A stretch of DNA of 26,138 bases from DASSJM01 sp049587975 (lineage in GTDB: Bacteria > Actinomycetota > UBA4738 > HRBIN12), in assembly GCA_049587975.1 (NCBI GenBank), contig JBAVEY010000220.1, positions 1 to 26,138 on the forward strand, given 5' to 3'. A program made the translations under genes and the position numbers. Positions within the stretch are counted from its first letter, which is position 1, and each line of letters starts with the position of its first letter. Below the pieces are notes generated by a model. It saw nothing but the letters and a program-made list of their open reading frames with translations. It did no database searches and was not told the origin of the DNA. Shown here one piece after another: positions 1 through 8,535 of this stretch.

Positions 1-1
1 G

Positions 2-538
2 GCCGCGGGTGCGGTGGGGGCCGGCTTCGCGCTCGGCGCGCTCGTCTTCTTCGGCGGCGACGTCGCGATCGATCGGCGGCTGAAGGGGCCCTCGGCCCGG
101 GTGGGCGGACTCGGCATCGTGCTCGGCGCCGTCCTGGACGGCATCCCGGAGTCGGTGGTGATCGGCGCGTCCCTGCTCGCCGGGGAGTCGGCGAGCGTGG
201 CCGTGATCGTCGCCGTCTTCCTCTCCAACATCCCCGAGTCGATCTCGGCCTCGAGCGATCTGATCCACGACGGATGGTCGCGTTCGAGGGTGCTCCTGCT
301 CTGGATCATCGTGGTGGCGGCGAGCACGCTCGCGGCCGGGCTCGGTTACGTGGCCCTGGAGGGCGCGTCCGGATCGTGGGTGGCCGCGATCCAGGCGTTC
401 GCCGCCGGCGCGATCTTGACGATGCTCGCGGACGAGATGATCCCGGAGGCCTTCGAGAACACGGAGCACAACAAGTCCGTCGGGCTCGCTCTGGCGCTCG
501 GCTTCGCGCTGTCGGCCGTCCTGTCGTTCTCGAGCTAG
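2..538 (+). CDS. ZIP-family metal transporter-like protein (5' partial)
   Basis: The reading frame is open from the window edge, so the N-terminus is missing and 178 residues are seen. The visible part is hydrophobic with several membrane segments and has the ZIP (zinc/iron permease) C-terminal layout: a DGIPES helix, a SNIPES helix about 35 residues later, and a closing FAAGAILTMLADEMIPEA segment. In canonical ZIP proteins these two helices carry HxxPEG and HExPHE metal ligands. Here the leading histidines are replaced by Asp and Asn, so this belongs to a non-canonical subgroup and its substrate cannot be assumed to be zinc. The gene converges on the YihY gene and the two stop codons share one CTAG (535-538). 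Family assignment is fairly safe; function is not. Confidence 0.75.
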   Translation, partial: AAGAVGAGFALGALVFFGGDVAIDRRLKGPSARVGGLGIVLGAVLDGIPESVVIGASLLAGESASVAVIVAVFLSNIPESISASSDLIHDGWSRSRVLLLWIIVVAASTLAAGLGYVALEGASGSWVAAIQAFAAGAILTMLADEMIPEAFENTEHNKSVGLALALGFALSAVLSFSS

Positions 539-1320
539 CCTCCCTTCCGGTCGCGGACGACCGCCGACAGCTCGGCCCCGAAGACGAACAGACCGCTCGC
601 CAGACGCAGGAACAGGAGCAAGCCGACCACCGCGCCTATCGTCCCGTACAGGAGCGTCGCGCGGGAGACGTAGTACGTGAGCAGGAGCCCGCCCGCGAGC
701 TTGAACAGCTCCCACCCGACCGTCATCAGGGCCGCCCCCGGTAGGTGAGCCCTCCAACCGATCGTGCCCGGTGTGAGCACCGCGTACGCGAGCAGGAACA
801 GGCCGAACTCCATCGCCGCGGTCGCGACGAACCCGAGCACCCGGAACGGCACCTCGATGCCGGCGACGACCCGGACCGCCGTGACGATCCCGGTCACCAC
901 GGGCAGCGCGCCCAGGAGTACGATCAGCCCCAGCGTGGTCGCGAGGGCGCGAACGCCACCCCGCACGACGCTCTCCGGCCCCGTCCGGAAGATCACCGCG
1001 AGGGCCCGGGTCGCTCGTCTCGACAGGGCCGAAGCCGTCCACAGCAGCGCGCCGAAGCTCACGACGCCGAGCGTCGCGCTCGCGCCGGTGAGATTCGCGA
1101 ACTGCTCCTTCGTCCCCGCGGGCAGCTCGAACGGCAGCGCGTCCTCCGCGAGGCCGAGCAGCGCCAGACCGACGAGCGAGAGGGCGAGGGTCGAAAGGAA
1201 CAGCTGGTAGGCGAGGGCGGCCGCGTGGGTGCTCACATCGTCCGTTCGGATCCGCATCCGAACGGCACGCACGAGCGACGCGAACCGCGACTGCGCTAGG
1301 GTTGCCATCCTCGGAAGCAT
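535..1320 (-). CDS. YihY/virulence factor BrkB family membrane protein
   Basis: This is an integral inner-membrane protein of unknown biochemical role. About six hydrophobic segments are visible. The N-terminal THAAALAYQLFLSTLAL helix matches the AAxLAYxxxLSLxP-type start of the family, and the C-terminal LLYGTIGAVVGLLLFLRLASG with FGAEL matches the conserved family end. The frame stays open to 1359, but that would run into the divergent acetyltransferase. ATG at 1320 (261 aa) has a GAAGG about 11 nt upstream; ATG at 1308 is the alternative. The name BrkB comes from an old annotation that the family does not support as an RNase, so no enzymatic role is claimed. Confidence 0.85.
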   Translation of the reverse strand: MLPRMATLAQSRFASLVRAVRMRIRTDDVSTHAAALAYQLFLSTLALSLVGLALLGLAEDALPFELPAGTKEQFANLTGASATLGVVSFGALLWTASALSRRATRALAVIFRTGPESVVRGGVRALATTLGLIVLLGALPVVTGIVTAVRVVAGIEVPFRVLGFVATAAMEFGLFLLAYAVLTPGTIGWRAHLPGAALMTVGWELFKLAGGLLLTYYVSRATLLYGTIGAVVGLLLFLRLASGLFVFGAELSAVVRDRKGG

Positions 1321-1335
1321 GGCACGGAGGCCTTC

Positions 1336-1824
1336 GTGAACATCCGGCCCGCGACGCACGCAGACGACGGGTTCCTACGGGAGATGCTCTACGAGGCGGC
1401 CGCATGGAACCCGGACTGGCCGCGTGAGCGGATGATCGCCGCGCTCGCCGACCCGATGCTCGAGCGCTACCATCGCGACTGGGGTCGCGAGGGCGATGCC
1501 GGCGTGATCGCGGAGCTCGACGGCGAGCCGGTGGGGGCCGCCTGGTATCGACTGTTCACCGCCGAGCAACCGGGCTACGGGTTCGTGGACGAGAAGACGC
1601 CCGAGCTCGGCATCGCGGTGGTCCCGTTGCACCGGCGCAAAGGGGTCGGCCACACGTTGCTGCGCGCCCTCATGGTGCAGGCTCGCGAGGACGGCTTCCA
1701 GGCGCTGTCGCTCTCGGTGGCAGTGCACAACCGGTCTCGGATGATGTACGAGCGGGCGGGGTTCGAACGCGTCCGCGAGGAGTCCGAGGGCGAGTTCTGG
1801 GTGATGCGGGCCGCGCTCGGCTGA
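1336..1824 (+). CDS. GNAT-family N-acetyltransferase
   Basis: A 162-residue single-domain GNAT enzyme that would transfer an acetyl group from acetyl-CoA to an unknown amine. The N-terminus begins directly with the first beta strand (NIRPATHADDGFL). The acetyl-CoA binding motif A is ELGIAVVPLHRRKGVGHTLL, where RRKGVG is the pyrophosphate loop. The later LSVAVHNRSRMMYERAGFE is the usual motif B with N, Y and AGF. GTG at 1336 has a good ribosome site (ACGGAGG, 1324-1330). A TAGGGT at 1297-1302 could be its -10 but lies inside the divergent YihY gene. It ends 7 bp from the convergent DedA gene. The substrate is not predictable. Confidence 0.88.
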   Translation: MNIRPATHADDGFLREMLYEAAAWNPDWPRERMIAALADPMLERYHRDWGREGDAGVIAELDGEPVGAAWYRLFTAEQPGYGFVDEKTPELGIAVVPLHRRKGVGHTLLRALMVQAREDGFQALSLSVAVHNRSRMMYERAGFERVREESEGEFWVMRAALG

Positions 1825-1831
1825 GTCGCGG

Positions 1832-2614
1832 TCAGCTCTCGTCCGGGCGTTCGACGACCCCTGCCGCGGTGGTCTCCTCGGGCGCGGCGATCGCAGGGGT
1901 CGACGCCCGTTGGACCGTCTCCTCCCGCCGTGCCTCCTCCCCCCGGAGCTGCCGGACCCGGTGCCAGACGAACCACGCCGCCCCGACCCCGATCGCGCCC
2001 GCGATCGCCCACGTGAACGGTCGGATCACGGCCTCCGCTAGGTCCCACCGCTCACCGAGGAGCGCGCCGATCCAGGTGAGGACCAGGACCCACGGGAGGC
2101 AGCCCAGCACCGTGTAGATCGTGAAGCGCCAGACGTTCATGCGGACGACGCCGGCCGGCAGGCTGATGAACGTACGGATCACCGGCAGGAGCCGGCCGAA
2201 GAAGACGGCGGCCTGCCCTCGGCGCTCGAACCACTCGTGGGCCCGGTCGACCTCGTGCGGGAGGATCAACAGGTACCTTCCCCAGCGGTCGACCAGCGGT
2301 CGGCCGCCCGAGTAGCCGGCCCAGTAGGCGAGCAGCGACCCCATCAGGTTGCCGGTCGTGCCCGCGAGCACGACCAGCCAGAACTCCAGCTGCTGATCTG
2401 GGGCCAGGAACGGCGCCGTGACCAGCGCACCCCCGAACAGCATCGTGACCTCAGAGGGGATCGGGACGCAGGCCGATTCGAGCAGCATGAGCACGAAGAT
2501 CGCCAGGTAGCCGTAGCGCGCGATCTCTCCGGTCACGAGGTCGGTGAACAGGGCGAGCAGGCTGGTCTCCAGGGTCGAGCGAGCGGCGGAGCGGGAATGG
2601 AACGAGCCTAGCAC
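1832..2614 (-). CDS. DedA-family (SNARE-associated/VTT domain) membrane protein
   Basis: DedA proteins act as lipid-scrambling or membrane-homeostasis factors linked to undecaprenyl-phosphate or phospholipid turnover. The 260-residue product shows the family signatures: an N-terminal re-entrant helix with ESACVPIPSE, then GNLMGSLLAYWAGYSGGR, then the FFGRLLPVIRTFISLPAG loop containing the conserved F-G-R and R-P/S-LPAG residues, then WVLVLTWIGALLG. The last 45 residues are a hydrophilic charged tail (EEARREETV onward), probably cytoplasmic. GTG at 2614 gives the longest form. A TAGGCT -10-like hexamer (minus strand, 2604-2609) overlaps the first codons, so the true start may be further in. 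It diverges from topA. Confidence 0.88.
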   Translation of the reverse strand: MLGSFHSRSAARSTLETSLLALFTDLVTGEIARYGYLAIFVLMLLESACVPIPSEVTMLFGGALVTAPFLAPDQQLEFWLVVLAGTTGNLMGSLLAYWAGYSGGRPLVDRWGRYLLILPHEVDRAHEWFERRGQAAVFFGRLLPVIRTFISLPAGVVRMNVWRFTIYTVLGCLPWVLVLTWIGALLGERWDLAEAVIRPFTWAIAGAIGVGAAWFVWHRVRQLRGEEARREETVQRASTPAIAAPEETTAAGVVERPDES

Positions 2615-2728
2615 CGTGTTGGAGAGGGCCGGGCCGGCCTCGCTGAGGCTCTCGAGCCCGCAGAGCCGCCCCGGACATGCGGATCACGGATGTCCCGGTC
2701 AGGCAGGGAGGGACTGGTACCCTGCCGC

Positions 2729-2745
2729 GCGGAGGCCCCCTCCGC
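2729..2745 (+). promoter_or_regulatory. Hairpin in topA leader
   Basis: A perfect inverted repeat, GCGGAGG-CCC-CCTCCGC, lies 45 bp before the topA start in the DedA-topA divergent interval. A TACCCT hexamer (2718-2723) just upstream is a possible -10, which would put the hairpin in the 5' leader. With this GC content a 7-bp stem can occur by chance, so function is unproven. Confidence 0.25.
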
Positions 2746-2790
2746 CTCGCGGGGCCATCCGTCCCCATCGACAACGGGAAGTTGCAGGTC

Positions 2791-5346
2791 ATGAGCAAGA
2801 CACTGGTCGTGGTCGAATCGCCGGCCAAGGCGAAGACGATCGAGAAGTACCTGGGCGCCGACTACGCCGTCCGGGCCTCGTACGGCCACATCCGCGACCT
2901 GCCCAAGAGCGACCTGGGGGTCGACGTCGACCGCGGGTTCGAGGTCACCTACGAGGTGCCCGTGGACTCCAAGAAGCACGTCGCCGCCCTGAAGAAGGCG
3001 CTGAAGGCGAACGAGGACCTGATCCTCGCGACGGACTACGACCGGGAGGGCGAGGCCATCGCGTACCACGTCGCCTCGCTCCTGGGCGTCGATCCGGGGC
3101 AGGCCAAGCGGGTGACGTTCACCGAGATCACGCGCGACGCGATCTTGGAGGCGTTCCGGCGTCCCCGCGAGATCGACCTGAAGCTGTTCGACGCGCAGGA
3201 GGCGCGGCGGGTGCTCGACCGGCTGGTCGGCTACAAGATCTCGCCGCTGCTGTGGCGACGGGTGCAGCCCGGCCTGTCGGCAGGACGCGTGCAGTCGGTC
3301 GCTCTCCGGCTGATCGTCGAACGCGAGCGCGAGATCCGCGACTTCACCCCGGTCGAGTACTGGAGCGTCGATGCCCGGCTCACGCCGCAGGGGCAGGATC
3401 GGCCGTTCCTCGCCCGCCTGGTCGGCGTCCCCGATGGCCGGCTCGCGAGCTCCCCGGACAAGAAGGGCGTGCTCCTGTCGACCGAGGCGGAGGCGGCCAC
3501 ACACGTCGAACGGCTCCGCGAGGCCGGCTACCAGGTGGCCAAGGTCGAGAGCAAGGAGCGCAAGGAGGGTCCGCGACCTCCGTTCAAGACCTCCACCCTC
3601 CAGCAGGAGGCCGCGCGCAAGCTCGGGTTCGGCGCCCGGAAGACCATGACGCTCGCACAGCGCCTGTATGAAGGAGTCGACCTGCCCGGCGAGGGGACCG
3701 TCGGGTTGATCACCTACATGCGGACCGACTCCCTCACCATCGCCGAGGCCGCCCTGCGAGAGATCGCCGGTCTCGTGCGCACGGAGTTCGGCGCAGAGTA
3801 CGCGCTGGCCGAGCCCCGCCGGTTCAAGACGCGGTCGCGCAACGCCCAGGAGGCCCACGAGGCGATCCGTCCCACGTCGGTGTTGCGGACGCCCGACCGG
3901 GTGGCCGCCGCGGTCGACCGGGACCAGCTCCGCCTCTACACGTTGATCTGGCAGCGGACGGTCGCCACGCAGATGGCGCAGGCGCGGTTCAAGCAGGTCG
4001 GCGTGGACATCGACGCGGTCGCCGGAACGGCCCGGTACAGCCTCCGCGCGACCGGGCGGACGATGATCTTCGACGGCCACCTGCGCGTATACGCGGAGGG
4101 TCGGGACGACGGGCCCGACGAGGACGGCGAGCGCCGGCTCCCGGAGCTCTCGGTGGACCAGCTGCTCGCGCTCCTCGAGCTCCTGCCGGAGCAGCACTTC
4201 ACGCAGCCCCCGCCGCGCTTCTCCGAGGCGTCGCTCGTGAAGACGCTCGAGGAGCTCGGCATCGGGAGGCCGTCGACGTACGCGTCGATCATCTCGACGA
4301 TCCAGGACCGGGGGTACGTCCGGCTCGAGGATCGGCGCTTCTTCCCCAACGACGTGGGCGAGGTCGTCACCGACAAGCTGGTCGAGCACTTCCCGGACAT
4401 CGTGAACGTGAACTTCACCGCCGAGATGGAGGACGACCTCGACGAGATCGCCGAGGGCGACATGCAGCGGGTCCAGGTGCTGCAGCAGTTCTACACGCCG
4501 TTCGCCGACGCGCTCGAGCGTGCGGAGGAGAAGTTCGAACGCTACGTCGAGGAGCTCGACGAGGACTGCCCCCGCTGCATCGAGGAGGGGAGGGTCCCGC
4601 CCGGCCGTCTGCAGAAACGTCTCGGTCGGTACGGCTTCTTCATCGGGTGCACGCGGTTCGCCGACGAGGACGGCGGGTGCAAGTACATCCGCAACCTCGA
4701 CGGGCAAGAGCGTCCCGAGCCCGAGATGCTCGACGAGACCTGTCCCGAGTGCGGCCGCCCGCTCCAGCGCAAGTTCGGACGCTACGGGCCGTTCGTGGGC
4801 TGCTCGGGGTATCCCGAGTGCCGGTACATCAAGAAGGATCCGCCCAAGTCCACCGGCGTCATGTGCCCGCAGTGCAAGCAAGGCGAGATCGTGGAGAGGC
4901 GGACGAGGTTCGGCCTGATGTACGGGTGCGAGCGCTACCCCGAATGCGACTTCGCCGTGAACCATCCGCCCATCGCGGATCGGCCGTGCCCCCAGTGCGG
5001 CTCACTGCTGATCCGCCGGCCGAAGAGCCTGCGGTGCTGGGGGTGCGGCGCCGAGCTCGACGAGGACCTCAACGTCACAAGGCCCGGCGACCCCGAGGCG
5101 GAGGCCGAGGCCCGGGCGACGAAGGCGGCGGCCCGCGCGGCCCGCGCGGCGACCAAGCAGGGGTCGAAGAAGAAGACGGCGGCGAAGCGGACGACCGCGA
5201 AACGGAGCACGGCGAAGCGCACGGCGTCGAAGCGAGCCACCGCCAAGCGAGCCACCGCCAAGCCGGAGGCGGCCGCCGGCGCGGCGCCGCCGGTGGACGC
5301 GATGAGCTCAGCGGACCGATCGGCGACCGCGGTCGCGGAGGAGTAG
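2791..5346 (+). CDS. topA: DNA topoisomerase I (type IA)
   Basis: Relaxes negatively supercoiled DNA by single-strand passage. The 851-residue protein begins MSKTLVVVESPAKAKTIEKYLG, the diagnostic N-terminus with catalytic Glu9. The TOPRIM acidic triad is D82, D84, E86 (TDYDREGEA). The active-site Tyr is Y309 in GLITYMRTDS. Four Cys4 zinc ribbons follow: C593/C596/C620/C630, C651/C654/C671/C677, C692/C695/C713/C719 and C733/C736/C749/C752. The C-terminus is a Lys/Ala/Thr-rich tail (about 785-825) with exact 15-bp repeats, as is common in actinobacterial TopA. The frame is open 38 codons upstream, but ATG at 2791 matches the conserved start and has GGGAAG about 10 nt before it. The stop abuts the next start. 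Confidence 0.98.
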   Translation: MSKTLVVVESPAKAKTIEKYLGADYAVRASYGHIRDLPKSDLGVDVDRGFEVTYEVPVDSKKHVAALKKALKANEDLILATDYDREGEAIAYHVASLLGVDPGQAKRVTFTEITRDAILEAFRRPREIDLKLFDAQEARRVLDRLVGYKISPLLWRRVQPGLSAGRVQSVALRLIVEREREIRDFTPVEYWSVDARLTPQGQDRPFLARLVGVPDGRLASSPDKKGVLLSTEAEAATHVERLREAGYQVAKVESKERKEGPRPPFKTSTLQQEAARKLGFGARKTMTLAQRLYEGVDLPGEGTVGLITYMRTDSLTIAEAALREIAGLVRTEFGAEYALAEPRRFKTRSRNAQEAHEAIRPTSVLRTPDRVAAAVDRDQLRLYTLIWQRTVATQMAQARFKQVGVDIDAVAGTARYSLRATGRTMIFDGHLRVYAEGRDDGPDEDGERRLPELSVDQLLALLELLPEQHFTQPPPRFSEASLVKTLEELGIGRPSTYASIISTIQDRGYVRLEDRRFFPNDVGEVVTDKLVEHFPDIVNVNFTAEMEDDLDEIAEGDMQRVQVLQQFYTPFADALERAEEKFERYVEELDEDCPRCIEEGRVPPGRLQKRLGRYGFFIGCTRFADEDGGCKYIRNLDGQERPEPEMLDETCPECGRPLQRKFGRYGPFVGCSGYPECRYIKKDPPKSTGVMCPQCKQGEIVERRTRFGLMYGCERYPECDFAVNHPPIADRPCPQCGSLLIRRPKSLRCWGCGAELDEDLNVTRPGDPEAEAEARATKAAARAARAATKQGSKKKTAAKRTTAKRSTAKRTASKRATAKRATAKPEAAAGAAPPVDAMSSADRSATAVAEE
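5230..5259 (+). repeat. 15-bp direct repeat in topA basic tail
   Basis: Two exact adjacent copies of AAGCGAGCCACCGCC encode KRATA-KRATA within the basic C-terminal tail of TopA. Degenerate copies extend upstream to about 5170. This is a low-complexity DNA-binding tail, likely variable in length between strains. Confidence 0.8.
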
Positions 5347-7356
5347 GTGGCGACGTTCGCCGACGAGGTCGCCGCGCTCCGCGGCACCCGGCCGGCGACC
5401 TTCAAGGACCTCATCACCCATCCCGCCTTCTCCAAGCTCCTGGCCGCGCAGACCGTGAGCTCGTTCGGGGACTGGGTCGGCTTCGTCGCGGTGACCGCGC
5501 TGGTCGTGAGCAAGGGTGGCGTCAGGGGCGGGGCGTACGCGATCGCGGGGGTCATGGTCGCCCGGATGCTGCCGGCGATCCTGTTCGGACCGATCGCGGG
5601 CGCCATCGTCGACCGGATCAACCGGAAGACCCTGATGATCACGGCGGATATCTCCCGGGGTGCGTTGTACGCACTCATGCCGTTCCTCGGCCCGCTGTGG
5701 GCGATCTTCGTCGTCTCCTTCGTGATCGAGTGCTTCTCCCTGCTGTGGACCCCCGCCCGCGACGCGTCCCTGCCGAACCTCGTGCCCCGACGGCAGCTCG
5801 CGAACGCCAACTCGCTCGGCCTGATCACCACCTACGCGACGCTGCCGCTCGGCGCCCTCGTGTTCACGTTCCTGTCCGGAGGGTCCGGTCTGTTGCCCTA
5901 CTTCCAGGACAACCAGGCGTTCCTCGCGCTGTGGCTCGACGCGTTCACGTTCGGGGTCTCCGCGCTGCTCGTCAGCCGCATCCAGATCGCGCGGCCTGCG
6001 CCGACATCGTTCGCGAGGCTCGATCTCTCGCGCGTCGGAAAGGACATCGCGGACGGGGTCCGGTTCCTGCGCGAGAACTCGCTCGCGTCGTCGATGACGC
6101 TCGGCATCGTCTCGGCCTTCAGCGCGGTCGGCGCGGTGCTGGCGCTCGGTCCCATCTTCTCGAAGACGGCCCTCGGGGCGGGAGACCCGGGCTGGGGGAT
6201 CCTGGTGACCTCGTTCGGCATCGGGATGGGCATCGGGATGGCCTCCTCGAACAAGATCGTCGAGTTCGTCCTGCGCGAGTACGTGTTCGTGTGGTCGATC
6301 ATCGCGGCCGCCGGGACCCTGCTCGTGCTCGCCGCGATGCCGGCGATCGGGCAGGCGGCGGTCGTCGCGGTGGTGCTCGGCGGGTTCTGTGGCTCGGCCT
6401 GGGTGAGCGGGTACGTCCTGCTGCAGGAGAACGTGACCGACGAGTACCGGGGCCGGACGTTCGCCGCGCTCACCGTGCTCTCGCGGCTCGGCCTGTTCCT
6501 CTCGCTCACGATCTTCCCGGTCATCGCCGGCGCGATCGGCGCGCATACGCTTACGCTCGGTGACAAGACGTATGACCTGTCCGGGACGCGGATCTCGCTG
6601 ATGATCGCGGGGCTCGGCGCGATGCTGGCCGGCTTGCTGACCCGAAGCCGGCTCCGCCGGTTCCGCGTCGGTAAGCCGCAGCCCCTCGGACTGGTCCCGA
6701 AGCTGAAGCGCCCGCCGACGAACGGCCTGTTCGTGGTGTTCGAGGGGGTGGAGGGCTCGGGCAAGGGGACGCAGATCCGGCTGGCGAAGGAATGGCTCGA
6801 GTCCCAGGGCGTGCCGGTCCTCATCACGCGCGAGCCGGGTGGCACGCCGGTCGGCGAGGAACTGCGCACGATGCTCCTCGCCCACGACACCGGTCACATC
6901 GAGCCGAAGACGGAGGCGCTGCTGTTCGCCGCGAGCCGTGCGCAGCACGTGGCCTCCGTGATCCGGCCGGCGCTGGCCGAGGGTCGGATCGTGATCTCCG
7001 ACCGCTACATCGACTCCTCGCTCGCGTATCAGGGATCGGCACGCGGACTGGGGGAACAGGACGTCCTCACGCTGAACGTGTGGGCCACGCAGGGCCTGTT
7101 CCCCGACCTCGTCCTGCTGCTGCACCTGGAACCGGAGGCGGGCCTGCTCCGCTCGCTCGAGGAGCCCGACCGGATCGAGGTCGAGGGGCAGGACTTCCAC
7201 GCGAAGGTCTCCGACGCCTACCTGCGGATCGCGGAGGAGCATCCCGAGCGGTTCGTGGTCCTGGACGCGGACCGGCCGCCCGAGCAGGTGCACGAGCAGG
7301 TCGTCGAGGCCTTGGCCCGTGTCCTCAAGGAGCGCGAGGATGACGGCGGTGGCTGA
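5347..7356 (+). CDS. tmk: MFS transporter-thymidylate kinase fusion
   Basis: A 669-residue bifunctional-looking protein. Residues about 20-440 are a 12-TM major facilitator domain with the motif A-like loop GAIVDRINRKTL after TM2 and a DEYRGRTF loop late in the domain. Residues 460-665 are thymidylate kinase, which phosphorylates dTMP to dTDP: P-loop FEGVEGSGKGTQ (465-476), TREPGGTPVGE, the DRY motif D552-R553-Y554 followed by IDSSLAYQG, and the lid/C-terminal RIEVEGQDFHAKV. The residue after P-loop Lys473 is Gly rather than the usual Ser/Thr, with Thr475 next. GTG at 5347 follows the topA stop without a gap; GGAGGAG lies inside the topA end. MFS-Tmk fusions are known in actinobacteria such as Streptomyces; the transported substrate is unknown. 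Confidence 0.93.
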   Translation: MATFADEVAALRGTRPATFKDLITHPAFSKLLAAQTVSSFGDWVGFVAVTALVVSKGGVRGGAYAIAGVMVARMLPAILFGPIAGAIVDRINRKTLMITADISRGALYALMPFLGPLWAIFVVSFVIECFSLLWTPARDASLPNLVPRRQLANANSLGLITTYATLPLGALVFTFLSGGSGLLPYFQDNQAFLALWLDAFTFGVSALLVSRIQIARPAPTSFARLDLSRVGKDIADGVRFLRENSLASSMTLGIVSAFSAVGAVLALGPIFSKTALGAGDPGWGILVTSFGIGMGIGMASSNKIVEFVLREYVFVWSIIAAAGTLLVLAAMPAIGQAAVVAVVLGGFCGSAWVSGYVLLQENVTDEYRGRTFAALTVLSRLGLFLSLTIFPVIAGAIGAHTLTLGDKTYDLSGTRISLMIAGLGAMLAGLLTRSRLRRFRVGKPQPLGLVPKLKRPPTNGLFVVFEGVEGSGKGTQIRLAKEWLESQGVPVLITREPGGTPVGEELRTMLLAHDTGHIEPKTEALLFAASRAQHVASVIRPALAEGRIVISDRYIDSSLAYQGSARGLGEQDVLTLNVWATQGLFPDLVLLLHLEPEAGLLRSLEEPDRIEVEGQDFHAKVSDAYLRIAEEHPERFVVLDADRPPEQVHEQVVEALARVLKEREDDGGG

Positions 7357-8476
7357 CCCTCGCGACGACGCGTTCCCCGTGCTCGGTCGTGTCCCCGGCC
7401 AAGAGCACGCGATGGCGTTCCTGCGCCAGGCAGCGGCGCGGCCGCATCAGGCGTACGTGCTCGCAGGTCCCGAGGGCGGCGGGAAGCAGCTCGCCGCCCG
7501 GGCCTTCGCCGCGGCGCTCCTGTGCAAGGTGGGGGGGTGCGGCGAGTGCCGGGACTGTCGGTTGGCGTTGGAGGATCGCCATCCGAACGAGGTCGTCGTC
7601 GAACCGGAGGGACGCGACATCCACGTCGAGACCGTCCGGAGCGAGATCTGGCACCCCGCCTACCGCACCGCGCCCGAACCCGGACGCAAGGTGTTCGTGA
7701 TCCGGGAGGCGGACCGACTGAACCCGGCCGCCGCCGACGTCCTGCTGAAGGTCCTCGAGGAACCGCCCGCCGACGCGGTGCTGATGCTGCTCTCCGCCCG
7801 GCCCGACGAGCTGCCCGAGACCGTCCTGTCGCGCTGCCACGTGGTCTCGTTCCGGCCTCTGTCCGAGGGCTTCGTCGCGCAGACGCTGGTGGGCGAGGGG
7901 ATCGACGCGGGTAGGGCCGCGCTCGCCGCGCGCCTGGCGGGCGGGAACCTGGGCCGGGCCCGGCGGCTCGCCTCCGGCTCGGACGGCATGTCGTTCCGGG
8001 AGACGGCCGCTGACGCGATCGAGCGCGCCTCGCTGGGGCCGGCCGGTGCCCTCGAGGCGGCCGAGCTCGCGCTCGTCGCGGCCGAGCGGTACCGCAAGGA
8101 TCTCGGGGCGCAGCTCGAGGAGGAGCTGGCACCGTTCCTGGACGAACGCGGGCGCGCCGAGGAGGCGTATCGCGGCGCGATCCGCCGGCTCGAGGATCGG
8201 CACAAGCGACAGGTCCGGCGAGCAGAGCGGGACTATGTCGACCGCGTGCTGCTGGGCGTCTCCGCCCTGCTACGGGACCGGGTGGTCGCCGCCGTGGGGG
8301 GTGGGTCCGAGGTGCTCATGAACCCGGATCTCGCGCCGTCACCCGGCGACGTTGCCTCGGCGGCCGGCGCGATGGCTGCCGTCGAGGAGGCACGCGCCGC
8401 CCTGGCCGAGGACCTGAACCTGAACCCTCGGCTGGTGCTCGAGCAGGCGTTCCTGCGCGTCGGCCGCGGAGCGTAG
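7340..8476 (+). CDS. holB: DNA polymerase III delta' subunit
   Basis: A clamp-loader subunit that helps load the sliding clamp at the replication fork. The 378-residue protein has an AAA+ fold: degenerate Walker A GPEGGGKQ, a zinc module C62/C67/C70/C73, the sensor/Walker B region VFVIREADRLNPAAADVLLKVLEEPP, and the SRC motif (LSRCHVVSF) typical of delta' and gamma/tau. The C-terminal third is a helical domain. Walker A lacks Ser/Thr after Lys, as expected for a subunit that need not hydrolyse ATP. ATG at 7340 has AAGGAG 7 nt upstream and overlaps the tmk end by 17 nt, implying translational coupling. The longer frame to 7319 is less likely. Confidence 0.93.
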   Translation: MTAVADPRDDAFPVLGRVPGQEHAMAFLRQAAARPHQAYVLAGPEGGGKQLAARAFAAALLCKVGGCGECRDCRLALEDRHPNEVVVEPEGRDIHVETVRSEIWHPAYRTAPEPGRKVFVIREADRLNPAAADVLLKVLEEPPADAVLMLLSARPDELPETVLSRCHVVSFRPLSEGFVAQTLVGEGIDAGRAALAARLAGGNLGRARRLASGSDGMSFRETAADAIERASLGPAGALEAAELALVAAERYRKDLGAQLEEELAPFLDERGRAEEAYRGAIRRLEDRHKRQVRRAERDYVDRVLLGVSALLRDRVVAAVGGGSEVLMNPDLAPSPGDVASAAGAMAAVEEARAALAEDLNLNPRLVLEQAFLRVGRGA

Positions 8477-8482
8477 CCGAGA

Positions 8483-8498
8483 CCGGGCTGGCGCCCGG
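8483..8498 (+). terminator. Hairpin after holB
   Basis: A perfect 6-bp stem with 4-nt loop, CCGGGC-TGGC-GCCCGG, begins 7 nt after the holB stop. There is no U-tract, so if it ends the topA-tmk-holB transcript it would be an I-shaped actinobacterial-type terminator. Evidence is position and symmetry only. Confidence 0.4.
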
Positions 8499-8524
8499 GG
8501 GCGTTCGGGCGACCCAAGAGTGGT

Positions 8525-8535
8525 GCTGGCATCAC
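8525..8535 (+). promoter_or_regulatory. Candidate shared regulatory element, copy 1
   Basis: GTGCTGGCATC lies 46 bp before the start of the stand-alone receiver gene. The same core occurs in the same gene-relative orientation upstream of the USP gene (17969-17979) and the USP-UbiB gene (25648-25658). No -10 is obvious between this site and the start. The nearby GGGACGATGACTCCC is an imperfect palindrome. Function is inferred only from recurrence. Confidence 0.35.

Noticed and set aside
2608..4965. A 785-codon open frame on the minus strand
   Set aside because: It lies wholly antisense to topA, whose catalytic and zinc motifs are unambiguous. The translation is Arg/Leu/Glu/His-rich without domains, as expected for a shadow frame in GC-rich DNA.
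5308..7293. A 661-codon minus-strand frame rich in Arg, Asp, His and Gln
   Set aside because: Antisense to the MFS-tmk gene; its composition is the typical mirror of hydrophobic codons and no motif is recognisable.
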